Positions 38,401-47,585 are shown, counted from the first letter of the stretch. The stretch: 56,650 bases of DNA from Trichormus sp. M33_DOE_039 (GCA_015296085.1 DVDT01000051.1:1-56650), one strand, 5' to 3'. Notes: generated from the letters alone by a model not told the origin. Translations and numbers: made by a program.

Positions 38401-38841
38401 TTCGCTCCGAACTTCGATAGGATTGACAACTGGATTATTGAGTATTTTTTGTTCCATAGGTAGTGACCACAGATGACAATAAGCTGCAACTTTCTGTCTT
38501 ACAGATAACAGTGGATTTCCTGAGTTATCAGAATCAAAATATTCCACCATTACCCGTAAATGACAGTTGATTGTTTGTGTTAAAGGTTGCTCTAATTTAC
38601 AAGGATACTGTTCTAATTGACCAATTTGGGAAATTTTAGGAATCTCAGAATCAAACTTTTTATACGCCTGTTGAATTTTAGTTGCTAACTCACTTGGTAT
38701 GCCTTTAACTGTGCAGGTAATTCGAGAAATATGTGGGACATTATTTCCCGCAGCTAGCAGTTGAATACTGGGTAATTCTAAATACTTCTTATGATTAACC
38801 CGCACTTGGAAGCGAGGCATAAGTTGAATTTCTACAGGCAT
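35455..38841 (-). CDS. Giant Hsp70/actin-fold ATPase (SrfB-like layout)
   Basis: A 1128-residue protein. Residues 1-155 form a beta-rich N-terminal region of unknown fold. An Hsp70/actin ATPase follows: phosphate-1 WLAVDFGTSNSTVTLFD (Asp165), the VVTYPTVAPP segment (about 411-420), AYDEAVSVAIFF (441-452), phosphate-2 VLDIGGGTTDLALIE (487-494) and the adenosine motif DWLILSGKTCNLD (734-746). Large insertions (180-400, 560-660) make it much longer than DnaK, and there is no DnaK peptide-binding domain. The C-terminus has a possible metal site, Cys1098, Cys1104, Cys1107. SD AAGGAAG sits about seven bases before the ATG. SrfB-family proteins combine such an ATPase with a GTPase neighbour, as here. 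Confidence 0.8.
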   Translation of the reverse strand: MPVEIQLMPRFQVRVNHKKYLELPSIQLLAAGNNVPHISRITCTVKGIPSELATKIQQAYKKFDSEIPKISQIGQLEQYPCKLEQPLTQTINCHLRVMVEYFDSDNSGNPLLSVRQKVAAYCHLWSLPMEQKILNNPVVNPIEVRSEKPTNGKPKKRFPGWLAVDFGTSNSTVTLFDPIEVPIAEVLPREQEIRLRDRLSQWLSSPAAIALPEVSEIEWEKFIVDISKNLEIAPSSLSEVFSSDNKPRFLEAIRQIELCLGNSDKFRRAVSKKLYQIYHEVFRVPTLESQNLIPVVLDIDRRDTEIPSELEVASLEAIKLRMGREARDNRKKAIAQGTSSSLKEIISRFHHSPKRYFGQDRNFSVMLDGSEDIINVNQLIQAAWAHLVELTEDYRQRARRRFSEGEFLTAVVTYPTVAPPVVRKEVKQLVEQLGIDDVQTAYDEAVSVAIFFLWREFGGNLNIGIESFKTRCRQENNKWSQNVLVLDIGGGTTDLALIELTLEDNTPYFANHEDRGLGGRYYKLTPKLLGSSGHLQLGGELITLRVFRLLKVAIADFLLTAVTRGDIESDKLEDLINAELNERFLEQGKFKTGSLLKCVDKENPEGDAAYKDALDTAEKVIPTRWQQAPQRLQTFYTLWDHAETAKLKLGQKPDNSLSTFTISEQQIAELLTQSAIKFQARNSENICVTLDIQQFERAASSAIKEAIGIAKGLMESRLRSDNNNIDPWNTHKVDWLILSGKTCNLDLVQRQIYQEFSKSPYFVWNPERITFVLEYTKLATSAGACYAEKLRRLRFDPEESKGLLRKGANQLEIDVKNLFYYLPCNFKRKTQSNELLTVFKAGQELYQLSPTENVAKVRTNWVGIQLTNIIYRQDYEDGDLRLWGSFDGKHLMEQLRMDEAEFLKKIKVQFEIDQTLQFNVLLCQGNPHYLIDVPGIDIGAALAQVSETSSLFANGKLQWNIAVERPYKDLNDGDIAVNVIESATVDHPDAYHLVFEVDKDGSKPLQQFHYLRDGIRQPGSGLISNPLPPFPYTNQHTFYMYQTDVETNTKKWIRIGALKKPDVSTDYPCQYRVTIDDRGMLRIHAGDVPYWTSPDLECLTQEGCVYCGELDLQPNEVDKERDPFSGIH

Positions 38842-38900
38842 TTTTTAACTTCCTTAACAGGCAAAATTCAATAATCAATAAATTTATGACTAATTACTGA

Positions 38901-41450
38901 TTACTGATTAGCCACTAAGGAATCAGAAATGTTGGCAATTTCCGTGAGGTGATGTAGCCAAGTGGGAACGGTCACTCCTGATTGGGATTCGCCAGCCGCG
39001 ATAAATCTCAGCAAGCTATCTTTTTTGGAGAAGTTTTGTAAAGTAGGAATAATTTGATCTAAAATTCCCTCTAATTCAGAATTGACTTGTTGATTAACTT
39101 CGCTGACATACTGCACCAGATGTAAGCTAGCAATGGCAGTGATTTCATCACGTAATCGTAAGACAAATAACTGGTGATTAGCTGATCTCGGTAAACCTGG
39201 ACTTTTTTCTGGCGACCAATCAAAGATTTGACCAATATTGTGTTTTTCATCTTGACGTGCTAAGGGAAACATGACTTCAGGAAGGAGAGATTTATCTTGA
39301 TGATTAATCTCTTCTAAAATTACGTCTTGCCATTTATTGGGGTCGCATCCTAACAACAATTGATAAAATAAATCAGCTTCTTCTGGGCCAAATTGCGCTT
39401 CAATTTCTTGTTCCATCTCTGGTGTCAAAATTGCCAAGATGCGATCGCGTTCTGGGGCGATGCGGTGCGATAATCTACTGAGTAAGTCTACTACAGCCTG
39501 ACGGATGCGATCGCGCGCAAATTCTTCGACTTCTTTGACTGTCTTGGCAAAGGCAGGATAAAAGTCATCGCTTTTAGTCGGGATGCTGCTATTAGTTCTA
39601 CTACCACGGTCAAATAACTTACCTGCTGCACCTTTCGATTCTGTTAGGGTAATTGTGCCATTGTTGACTTTGTTAAATAATAAAGTCCACTGACTCCAAC
39701 TAATGACTCTAAAAGTGAGTTCATCTTTTACCACATCGCTAACCACTGTTCCTCGGCGGTCTTTGAGTGGTTGTGTTCCTAAATCTTTTTGGAAATGACG
39801 ATAGGTTTTATCTAAACTTTCAATGGCATTTCTTAAGTCAACTAAAGCCTGACTATCGCCACTAGGAATCCCTTGGGTGTGAATTTCGGCAATAATATTT
39901 TTCAGGTTTTCTTGTTGTAATTTTAAATTCTCCGCCGCACGCCTAGTATCTTCATATAGTTGTTTCAGTCCGTGAGTCGCAACATGATTTTGAATCAATT
40001 CCCGTAGCTTGGCGATACCCCCATCTTGAGCAAAGTAACCCAGCTTTCTACCTAAACCGTGACGCGCATCTGATTCTAACAGGCGATCGCTCAACCTCCG
40101 CCACTTTTGTTGCAGTCGCTTCGACCTCTCCAAATACTCTGGATAATCTAAGTTCGCTAAAAACTCCGGTGAACCTGCTTTCACACTGCTAGAACGTTTA
40201 GCTAATTCCGCCAGTCCCAACAGGGGAGATAGTAAAACGATGCGGTCTTGATTAATAGTGAATGCACTTGCACCGTCGATGGTGGTTTGTAGCACTTTAA
40301 GTTTTCGCAACACCATCTCAGCTGTAAGTTGGGGGGTGTGGCTATCATTGATGAGTAAATCTAACTCCCGTTCACCGCCTTCACTTTCTAAAGGTAACTG
40401 GTCAAAACGTCCCACTCCTACCAGAATTAAATCCTTGAGGTCTTGTCCCGGACGCTGTTGTTGCATCATCGTGAAAATTTTATTGGCGCGATCGCTCCCT
40501 GGTGATTTACCATTCAGCAGTACCAGAATTGTTTGGACTTCCGCCAATTCTCGCAGCGATAAAAACGTATCTCTCGCGCCGGAGTTCGCTGCACCCAAAC
40601 CCGGAAAATCTAACAAAATAAATCTATCAGCACCAGTCACATCCCAAATTTCTTGAGAAATTCTGACTTCAATATCAATCCGTCGAATTAAAGGGAAACT
40701 ATTTTGTAATAACTTGGTGGGTAAATTTTGAGGTGGACTGGGTAAACGAATATGTGCTGGCGGTAAATCTTCAAACCGGAGAGTTTGGATAGCCATCTGC
40801 TGTTCGGCTAACTGTAAACCGTCCCGCGCTGTAGCTGCATCAATTTCGTAGCGTTTACCGCACAACGCCTCATAGGAACTATAGGCGCGTAAAAACACCA
40901 CTAATTCCCGTACTAGATAACGTAGTTCTAAGTTATTGCTGCTATTCCAAGTTTCTTGACACCAGTTGAGAATTTCGTTCCCAGAATTGAGTGTGGCTGC
41001 AGGGATAGGAGGAAGTCCTGCGGCTATGGTGCGGCAGTTAGCTTCTCCCAACATGAAGCGCAAGCACTCATTCACCCCTTCCCGACTTAAATATTCCACA
41101 GTAAAGTTACCTACCTGTGTCGTTGCAAAGCCTGGTTGGGGGATGATATGAATAGCGGTGACGTTCCCCGTCGTGGGATTTTCACTGATGGGTAAAGCGT
41201 CACCATAGCCAATTAAGCTGCCTAACAGTAAAGTTTTGCCGCTACTAAACTCTCCCATCACGCCGATTTTTACAGGCGAAGTAGCAAGGTCTACAGTTTT
41301 CTCCGCAGCTTCTCGGAGACGCAAAATACATTCATCTAAGCTAGCGGGAACCCAATCTTCTTGTTGAGAAAGATTTTGCGGAACAGAATTAATTTTTTCA
41401 AGTATAAGTTCGCCGTACTCTTTAAAACGTCCTATTTTTTCTAGTTCCAT
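38901..41450 (-). CDS. Dynamin-like large GTPase
   Basis: 849 residues from ATG 41450; the frame is open to a TTG at 41498. GTPase motifs (numbered from that TTG; subtract 16): G1 GEFSSGKT (82-89), candidate G2 Thr in NPTTGNV (about 109), G3 DFPGLG (297-302), and GVGRFDQL in the G4 place, a departure from N/TKxD. About 180 residues lie between G2 and G3, far more than in Ras-like GTPases. The C-terminal half is helical with coiled-coil-like heptads (about 500-560, 800-840); no clear membrane helix. Bacterial dynamin-like proteins remodel membranes or act in defence. It is the promoter-proximal gene, 59 bp before the Hsp70-like gene. Confidence 0.82.
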   Translation of the reverse strand: MELEKIGRFKEYGELILEKINSVPQNLSQQEDWVPASLDECILRLREAAEKTVDLATSPVKIGVMGEFSSGKTLLLGSLIGYGDALPISENPTTGNVTAIHIIPQPGFATTQVGNFTVEYLSREGVNECLRFMLGEANCRTIAAGLPPIPAATLNSGNEILNWCQETWNSSNNLELRYLVRELVVFLRAYSSYEALCGKRYEIDAATARDGLQLAEQQMAIQTLRFEDLPPAHIRLPSPPQNLPTKLLQNSFPLIRRIDIEVRISQEIWDVTGADRFILLDFPGLGAANSGARDTFLSLRELAEVQTILVLLNGKSPGSDRANKIFTMMQQQRPGQDLKDLILVGVGRFDQLPLESEGGERELDLLINDSHTPQLTAEMVLRKLKVLQTTIDGASAFTINQDRIVLLSPLLGLAELAKRSSSVKAGSPEFLANLDYPEYLERSKRLQQKWRRLSDRLLESDARHGLGRKLGYFAQDGGIAKLRELIQNHVATHGLKQLYEDTRRAAENLKLQQENLKNIIAEIHTQGIPSGDSQALVDLRNAIESLDKTYRHFQKDLGTQPLKDRRGTVVSDVVKDELTFRVISWSQWTLLFNKVNNGTITLTESKGAAGKLFDRGSRTNSSIPTKSDDFYPAFAKTVKEVEEFARDRIRQAVVDLLSRLSHRIAPERDRILAILTPEMEQEIEAQFGPEEADLFYQLLLGCDPNKWQDVILEEINHQDKSLLPEVMFPLARQDEKHNIGQIFDWSPEKSPGLPRSANHQLFVLRLRDEITAIASLHLVQYVSEVNQQVNSELEGILDQIIPTLQNFSKKDSLLRFIAAGESQSGVTVPTWLHHLTEIANISDSLVANQ

Positions 41451-42226
41451 AGAGTAGCCTGCCAAATAGGGTAATTTTCTGTGAGTTTTATAACACAAAA
41501 AAAGTCTGCAACTTATATATCTACAACTTGTTTGGCATATCTTTCGGAAGATTTTGCCATAATTTACTCTTTTAAATCAATTCTTATTGATAAATTCAAA
41601 TCTTTTGCATATCTAAAACTCTATTTTTTGATTTCCAGGTAATGGGAAGTGATAAAAATTTAGTGACAAATATAAAATAAATAATTTTATTTATAGATCA
41701 ATATAATGTTAAATAAAATTAATTGGCAACTACGTATTTATTCTAATTGGATTTAATTCTCTAGCTGCAGTCTGTATGCTACTTAAACTTTTTAATTTAA
41801 ATCGTCATAAAATGGAACAATTAATATTTTAAGCTAATAATTTTCAGTAGTATTACTAATACTCTCTGCATAGGAATGATTTAGCATATGTTTAAAATGT
41901 TCATCAATTAATATAGAAATATAGCCACAAAATTATATGTTTATATAAATTATAAAATTCATTTAAAAAATAATAGATTGTTTCTGCTAGAATCAGATGA
42001 TTTGTTTTTAAAAATCGGCTTGTATTTAATGTTCAATAAACTCAGTATACCGCTGATTTTAGTTCCTGTTATTTATGCTTTGTTTTCTGCCCAAGAGAGT
42101 GGTTATAGATAAGTTACGCTGTACTAACGGAAATAAAATTGCATTGCTATATGCACATACACATTAATCTAACTAACAAGTTAGGAAAATATAACAAATT
42201 ATCAAGAAAACTAGGGTGAGAAAGCG
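41451..42226. promoter_or_regulatory. 776-bp AT-rich region between divergent genes
   Basis: Separates the GTPase-operon start (minus) from the histidine kinase start (plus) and must hold both promoters. Very AT-rich, no open frame of note and no strong palindrome recognised by eye. Confidence 0.5.
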
Positions 42227-45082
42227 GTGTCACTATCAAATAATGAATTATTAACAACAGATATTTTAGAAAAGCTGCAAACTGCAATTACAGAACACGA
42301 ACTGACTAAACAGAAACTATGCCAAACAAATTTAGAATTGGCAGCTATTTTTAAATTAATCCCAGACACATACTTACGACTGGACGTAAATGGGATAATA
42401 CTAGATTATAAACCTAGTCAAACTAAATCTGCCGATAGTCTACCAAAAATGCTCCCAGGTAGCCCTGTTATAGAATACTTCCCAGAATATCTCAGAGATG
42501 ACTTTCAACAGGCGATCGCACAAACATTGCAAACGCAATCTCCCGTAACATTAACTTATAATTTATCTATATCTAAGAGCGTATTTACTTTTGAAGCTAG
42601 ATTATTAGCTCTACCATCACAGGAAATTATAATTTTAATTCGTGAAACTAACCAAGAATTAATAACCCAAATTATTGCTAAAGAGAAACAATTTCAGGAC
42701 ATTGTAGAAAATGCTAACAATATCATATTTGTACTGACAGGAGATGGGATATTCTCTTATGTCTCCCCAAATTGGACAGAAATTTTAGGACATGATATCG
42801 CAGATGTGACGAATAAATCCTTTGTCCCTTTCGTTCATCCTGATGATCTTCAACTTTGTACAGATTATTTATCAACAGTTGTAAGTACTGGTCAAAAGCA
42901 AGATCCGATTGAATATCGGGCAAAGCATAAAAATGGCGAATGGCGATGGCATACAAGTAGTGCGGCTGCAATTAAAGATGCCAACAACAAGGTTTTATAT
43001 TGTGTTGGTATTTCCTACGATATTACAACTCGCAAACTGACAGAAGCAGCATTAGCAGAGAGAGTTAAATTAGCGGATTTTCGGGCTGAAGTTGATACTT
43101 TATTAACTCAAAGTTGTACCTTACAAGAGATGATGTCCGGGTGTACTGAAGCCATAGTCAAACATTTAGATGCAGCCTTTGCCCGGATCTGGACATTGAA
43201 TAAACAAGAAAATATTCTAGAGTTGCAAGTCAGTTCGGGAATGTATACTCACATTGACGGATTTCATCAACGTGTACCAGTTGGTCAATTCAAAATTGGC
43301 TTAATTGCCCAAGAAGGTAAACCTCATTTAACAAACTCGGTACAAACAGATCCGCGAGTAGGTGATAAGCAATGGGCTAAACATCAGGGTATGGTGGCTT
43401 TTGCTGGTTATCCCTTGGTTATGGAAGGAGAAACATTAGGAGTCATAGCCATGTTCTCTCGCCACACACTCAGCGAATCTACCTTTAAAATTTTAGAAAT
43501 TGTCGCTGCTGAAATTGCAATTGGGATTAAACGCAAAAATACTGAAGTAGCACTCAGAAAATCTGAAGCAAAATTTCGAGAAATTGCCCAAAAAGAAGCC
43601 TTAATCAACCGTCTTGCTAGTCATATTCGCGCTTCCTTAGAATTAAACTATATTGTGGAAACCGCAGTCCAAGAGATTCACAACCTCTTCCAAATTGATC
43701 GCTGTGCTTTCTGGTGGTATCGGCAAAATGTTGATGTATCTGACTGGGAGATTGTTTATGAAGTACAGAGTTTTCCTGGTAAATGTTTGTTAACTGAAGA
43801 AGTTAAAAATGCCAAAGTTAGACTGATAGCCACAAAAACTTTAAATAAAGAGATTATTCGCATTGATGATGTAGAAACAGCGAAAGATGCGACTGCACAA
43901 GAATTTTTGCGTAATTTCGGTTTAACCGCTTTTATCTCCGTACCTGTACACACTCAATCAGGGGAGATTGGGGCTTTTATTTGTGGTTATTGCAGTGGTT
44001 TTAGGCCTTGGTTAGATAGCGAAGTAGAATTACTGCAAGCCGTGACAAATCAACTTGCGATCGCTATCGACCAAGCTCAACTCTACACTCAAAGCCGCAT
44101 TGCTGCCCAAACAGCCCAAGAAAAAGCCCAGCAATTAGAAGCCGCTTTACTAGAATTGCAACAAGCCCAAGTGCAATTAATACACTCTGAAAAAATGTCC
44201 AGCTTAGGACAATTAGTAGCAGGTATTGCCCACGAAATTAATAATCCTGTCAATTTTATTTACGGTAACATTAACCACGCTCGCGAATATGTAAAAGATT
44301 TGCTGGACTTGATCGCACTTTATCAACAGCATTACTGTCCACCAGTACTGGAAATTCATGAACTAATCTATGACATAGATTTAGATTTCCTCACTCAAGA
44401 TTTACTCAAAGTTTTAGATTCCATGAATATAGGTGCTGAACGCATTCGGCAACTAGTTCTCTCTTTACGCAATTTCTCTCGCTTAGACGAAGAAGGCATG
44501 AAACCAGTAGATATTCATGAAGGTATTAATAGCACTTTGTTGTTGTTGCAAAACCGCTTGAAAGCTAAATCAGGAACGACTGAAATTCAGGTCATTAAAG
44601 AATATGGTAATTTACCCAAGATAGTCTGTCATGCTGGACAGATGAATCAGGTATTTATGAATTTGTTAACTAATGCAATTGATGCTTTAGAAGAGTCAAA
44701 AATCAACAGTGAAATAGTACGTTCCTATCGCCTGGTGTCAGAAATTAACTATCAAACCAGTGAGAGTCAACAGTCAACAATGAATCATCATGAACTATTG
44801 ACTAAACCTCAAATTATTATTCATACTCAACTTACTCCTGATCAGCAAGTCATGATTCGCATTTTAGACAACGGCCCAGGTATGACGGAAGAAATCCGCA
44901 GTCGCTTATTTGACCCTTTCTTCACCACAAAACCAGTAGGAAAAGGTACGGGAATGGGTTTGTCAATTAGCTATCAAATTATTGTTAACAAACACCAAGG
45001 AAAATTAGAGTGTGTGTCCAGCCCAGGAGAAGGGGCAGAGTTTATTATTACAATTCCACTGATAGAGTCAGCACCTGGATGA
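42227..45082 (+). CDS. PAS/GAF sensor histidine kinase
   Basis: A 951-residue soluble kinase beginning at a GTG. Domains: a PAS-like region (about 35-140), a second PAS plus PAC (about 150-275, IIFVLTGDGIFSYVSPNWTEILGH), GAF (about 295-440), GAF (about 465-625, ending in the typical AIAIDQAQLYTQ), then the kinase core: H box LVAGIAHEINNPVNFIYGN with phospho-acceptor His669, N box FMNLLTNAIDALE, G1 LDNGPGM, F box FDPFFTTKPVGKGTGMGLSIS. GAF2 lacks a Cys-His bilin motif. An insertion of about 30 residues after the N box contains a heptamer-derived stretch. No response regulator gene is adjacent. Confidence 0.9.
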   Translation: MSLSNNELLTTDILEKLQTAITEHELTKQKLCQTNLELAAIFKLIPDTYLRLDVNGIILDYKPSQTKSADSLPKMLPGSPVIEYFPEYLRDDFQQAIAQTLQTQSPVTLTYNLSISKSVFTFEARLLALPSQEIIILIRETNQELITQIIAKEKQFQDIVENANNIIFVLTGDGIFSYVSPNWTEILGHDIADVTNKSFVPFVHPDDLQLCTDYLSTVVSTGQKQDPIEYRAKHKNGEWRWHTSSAAAIKDANNKVLYCVGISYDITTRKLTEAALAERVKLADFRAEVDTLLTQSCTLQEMMSGCTEAIVKHLDAAFARIWTLNKQENILELQVSSGMYTHIDGFHQRVPVGQFKIGLIAQEGKPHLTNSVQTDPRVGDKQWAKHQGMVAFAGYPLVMEGETLGVIAMFSRHTLSESTFKILEIVAAEIAIGIKRKNTEVALRKSEAKFREIAQKEALINRLASHIRASLELNYIVETAVQEIHNLFQIDRCAFWWYRQNVDVSDWEIVYEVQSFPGKCLLTEEVKNAKVRLIATKTLNKEIIRIDDVETAKDATAQEFLRNFGLTAFISVPVHTQSGEIGAFICGYCSGFRPWLDSEVELLQAVTNQLAIAIDQAQLYTQSRIAAQTAQEKAQQLEAALLELQQAQVQLIHSEKMSSLGQLVAGIAHEINNPVNFIYGNINHAREYVKDLLDLIALYQQHYCPPVLEIHELIYDIDLDFLTQDLLKVLDSMNIGAERIRQLVLSLRNFSRLDEEGMKPVDIHEGINSTLLLLQNRLKAKSGTTEIQVIKEYGNLPKIVCHAGQMNQVFMNLLTNAIDALEESKINSEIVRSYRLVSEINYQTSESQQSTMNHHELLTKPQIIIHTQLTPDQQVMIRILDNGPGMTEEIRSRLFDPFFTTKPVGKGTGMGLSISYQIIVNKHQGKLECVSSPGEGAEFIITIPLIESAPG

Positions 45083-45101
45083 ACAATTAAATCTAGTTAA
45101 T

Positions 45102-45119
45102 GCTGGATAATTTTCCAGC
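45102..45119 (+). terminator. Weak hairpin after the histidine kinase gene
   Basis: GCTGGA-TAATTT-TCCAGC followed by TATTAAAAT, about 20 bp after the stop. Short stem and no true T-run, so only a possible terminator. Confidence 0.35.
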
Positions 45120-45277
45120 TATTAAAATATATCTAGCAATCTTGAATCTGTCAGATAAATACTTTTAGTAACTATCTTTAGACAGATTATGTCAGTTATA
45201 TTTTCATTACCTCAGAGAGATGAATAAAAGATGAAAATAGCAGAACTTAATCATAATTGAGGTAAATATAAAGATTA

Positions 45278-46141
45278 GTGGTCAGGCGAAAGCAGAATAT
45301 TTTTAAAAGTGAGCTAAATGATATTGTGAGGGGTGCTTGTGGAGGCTTTCTATTTGGCATCCCCTTGCTATACACTATGGAAGTTTGGTGGGTAGGATCG
45401 CTAGTCAAACCACAACTTATGATGATTGCGATCGCTTTAATGTTTGTTGTGGTTTTCTTACTCAATAAGACAGAAGGATTTCGTAAACGCCAACGTCGAG
45501 GCCGACCTTATGAAGCAATCACAGATACTATAGAAGCAATAGCTATCGGTATAATTTGTTCTACTTTGATGTTGATATTATTACGAGAAATTACACCTGA
45601 AACATCACTGAAGGAATCTATAGGCAAAATTATTTTTGAAAGTGTTCCTTTTACTTTTGGAGTAGCATTAGCTAACCAATTTTTGGGAGAAAGTAATAAT
45701 AATCAACAAGCAAGCAAAAATCATGCAAAGCATAATAATAATTTAGATGCTACTTTTGCTGACTTAGGTGCTACTCTCATTGGTGCAACTGTGATTGCAT
45801 TTAATATTGCGCCTACAGATGAAGTTCCTATGATAGTGGCGGCGGTTTCAGCACCTTGGCTTTTAGCAATTATCGCAGCATCACTAGTTATTTCTTATGC
45901 AATTGTCTTTCAAGCAGGTTTTTCTGATCAGCAAAAGCGTAAACAGCAAAAAGGTATTTTCCAAAGACCATTAAGTGAAACAGTTGTTTCTTACTTAGTA
46001 TCATTACTAGCAAGTGCTTTTATGCTGTGGTTCTTTCACAAATTAAGCTTGAGCGATCCTGGGAATATTTGGCTAGAAAATAGTTTAATACTAGGATTAC
46101 CTGCAACTATTGGTGGCGCAGCAGGTAGATTAGCAATATGA
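45278..46141 (+). CDS. TIGR02587-family integral membrane protein
   Basis: 287 residues from a GTG start. About six to seven hydrophobic helices; a conserved-looking basic/aromatic loop KTEGFRKRQRRGRPYEAITDTIEA lies between helices 2 and 3. The order of segments fits what I remember of the TIGR02587 family, whose function is unknown and whose genes travel with TIGR02588, as here. A His/Asn-rich cytoplasmic or periplasmic loop (about 143-160) may bind metal, but this is speculation. Its stop overlaps the next start in ATGA. Confidence 0.72.
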   Translation: MVRRKQNIFKSELNDIVRGACGGFLFGIPLLYTMEVWWVGSLVKPQLMMIAIALMFVVVFLLNKTEGFRKRQRRGRPYEAITDTIEAIAIGIICSTLMLILLREITPETSLKESIGKIIFESVPFTFGVALANQFLGESNNNQQASKNHAKHNNNLDATFADLGATLIGATVIAFNIAPTDEVPMIVAAVSAPWLLAIIAASLVISYAIVFQAGFSDQQKRKQQKGIFQRPLSETVVSYLVSLLASAFMLWFFHKLSLSDPGNIWLENSLILGLPATIGGAAGRLAI

Positions 46142-46536
46142 ATCAATCAGAACTAAAGACAGAAAGATCACCAGCAGAATGGATAACTTTTAGCATTGCT
46201 TTATTCATACTGACCGCAATTATTAGTCTAGTAGGATATATTTGGGCTAATGAAAAAGACCAACCACCCATTATTTCCGTCAATCAAAAGCAGACGATTC
46301 GTGAAGTAAATGGTCAATTTTATGTTCCTTTTGAAGTTGTGAATACCGGGGGAGAAACTGCTGAGTCAGTGCAAATTATTGCGACGTTAAAGATTGCTAG
46401 TCAAGAAGAAGAAATAGGAGAGCAGCAAATTGACTTTTTATCTGGTGGCGAAAAGGAAGAGGGAGCGTTTGTGTTTAGCCAAAATCCACAACTTGGTCAA
46501 GTAATTATACGTGTTGCTAGCTATAAATTACCTTAG
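46138..46536 (+). CDS. TIGR02588-family membrane-anchored protein
   Basis: 132 residues: one N-terminal membrane helix (about 15-37, WITFSIALFILTAIISLVGY) followed by a beta-rich domain (EVNGQFYVPFEVVNTGGETAESVQI) that looks like an immunoglobulin-type fold outside or at the membrane surface. Four-base ATGA overlap with the preceding gene means translational coupling and a probable complex. Function unknown. Confidence 0.72.
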   Translation: MNQSELKTERSPAEWITFSIALFILTAIISLVGYIWANEKDQPPIISVNQKQTIREVNGQFYVPFEVVNTGGETAESVQIIATLKIASQEEEIGEQQIDFLSGGEKEEGAFVFSQNPQLGQVIIRVASYKLP

Positions 46537-46628
46537 CAGAATGAAAATGCTCAATCTAAATGAGCAACTGAATGCTTGAGGCAATCGCCTAAAAAATTCT
46601 ATGCTGTAGTGGTTAAATTCATGTTTTC

Positions 46629-47585
46629 ATGCTGGAATTTTACGAACAACTAGCAACCGCTTTAAGACACAATGCTGTAGTTCTCGCTACAGTCATCAGT
46701 ACTAAAGGTTCTGCACCTAGAGAAGTAGGCGCGAAAATGCTGATTAGTACTGATGGAAAAACTTACGGTACAATCGGCGGTGGTGCTGGAGAAGCAAAAG
46801 TTTATCAGCAAGCTTTGCAAGTATTCCAAACTAGGAAAAAACAATTTATAGAAATTGATTTATCAGGCGCACCACAACGCGATATTCAAGGCGTGTGCGG
46901 TGGCACAATGCTGGTATGGTTGGATTTATGGTCAGGTGACAGTTGTTTAAATTTAGTTGATGAGATTATTGAACAACTCGCATCTGGCCAAGCAGTGGCA
47001 ATTATTACACCTTTAAATATTAATAGCCAGCCCTATTTAGAAACATTAAATATTCCCGATTTCCCGCAACTGCAAAATCAAGTTTTCATTGAACCATTAC
47101 TACCGCCACAAACTCTCTTAATTATTGGTGCAGGACATATTGCAATTCCATTAGCAAAGATTGCTAAGATTGCTGGTTTTAGAATTATTGTACAAGACGA
47201 TCGCTCCGAATTTGCCACACCAGAAAGATTTCCCGATGCCTCATTGGTACTAGCCCAACCTATCAACTCTATTCAGGAAATTATTTGTCAAATTCCTAGT
47301 TTATATATTGCTTTAGTGACTAGAGGTTATTTACAAGATGTCGCTGCTTTAGCAGTATTAAAAAATTGCCCCGCGAAATATATTGGTATGGTAGGCAGTA
47401 AAAAACGCATCGATACTGTTTACAAAATGTTGCAGAAGGAGGTTGATTTGCCACAGATATATGCACCCATTGGTTTAGATATTGGGGCTTTAACACCAGA
47501 AGAAATTGCTGTTAGCATCTGTGCAGAATTGATTAAAGTGCATCGTGGTGGCACTGGGCGATCGCTATCCCAAGACTCTGTTTAA
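46629..47585 (+). CDS. XdhC/CoxI-family molybdoenzyme maturation protein
   Basis: XdhC-type chaperones bind the molybdenum cofactor, promote its sulfuration and insert it in xanthine dehydrogenase-like enzymes. The 318 residues show the N-terminal XdhC/CoxI domain (VVLATVISTKGSAPREVGAKML, IGGGAGEAKVYQQA, DIQGVCGGTMLVW with the conserved Cys) and the C-terminal Rossmann domain (LLIIGAGHIAIPLAKIAKIAG, IVQDDR, YIGMVGSKKR, IGLDIGALTPEEIAVSI). The MobA-like gene 65 bp downstream supports the assignment. No molybdenum hydroxylase gene is in the window. Confidence 0.9.
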   Translation: MLEFYEQLATALRHNAVVLATVISTKGSAPREVGAKMLISTDGKTYGTIGGGAGEAKVYQQALQVFQTRKKQFIEIDLSGAPQRDIQGVCGGTMLVWLDLWSGDSCLNLVDEIIEQLASGQAVAIITPLNINSQPYLETLNIPDFPQLQNQVFIEPLLPPQTLLIIGAGHIAIPLAKIAKIAGFRIIVQDDRSEFATPERFPDASLVLAQPINSIQEIICQIPSLYIALVTRGYLQDVAALAVLKNCPAKYIGMVGSKKRIDTVYKMLQKEVDLPQIYAPIGLDIGALTPEEIAVSICAELIKVHRGGTGRSLSQDSV

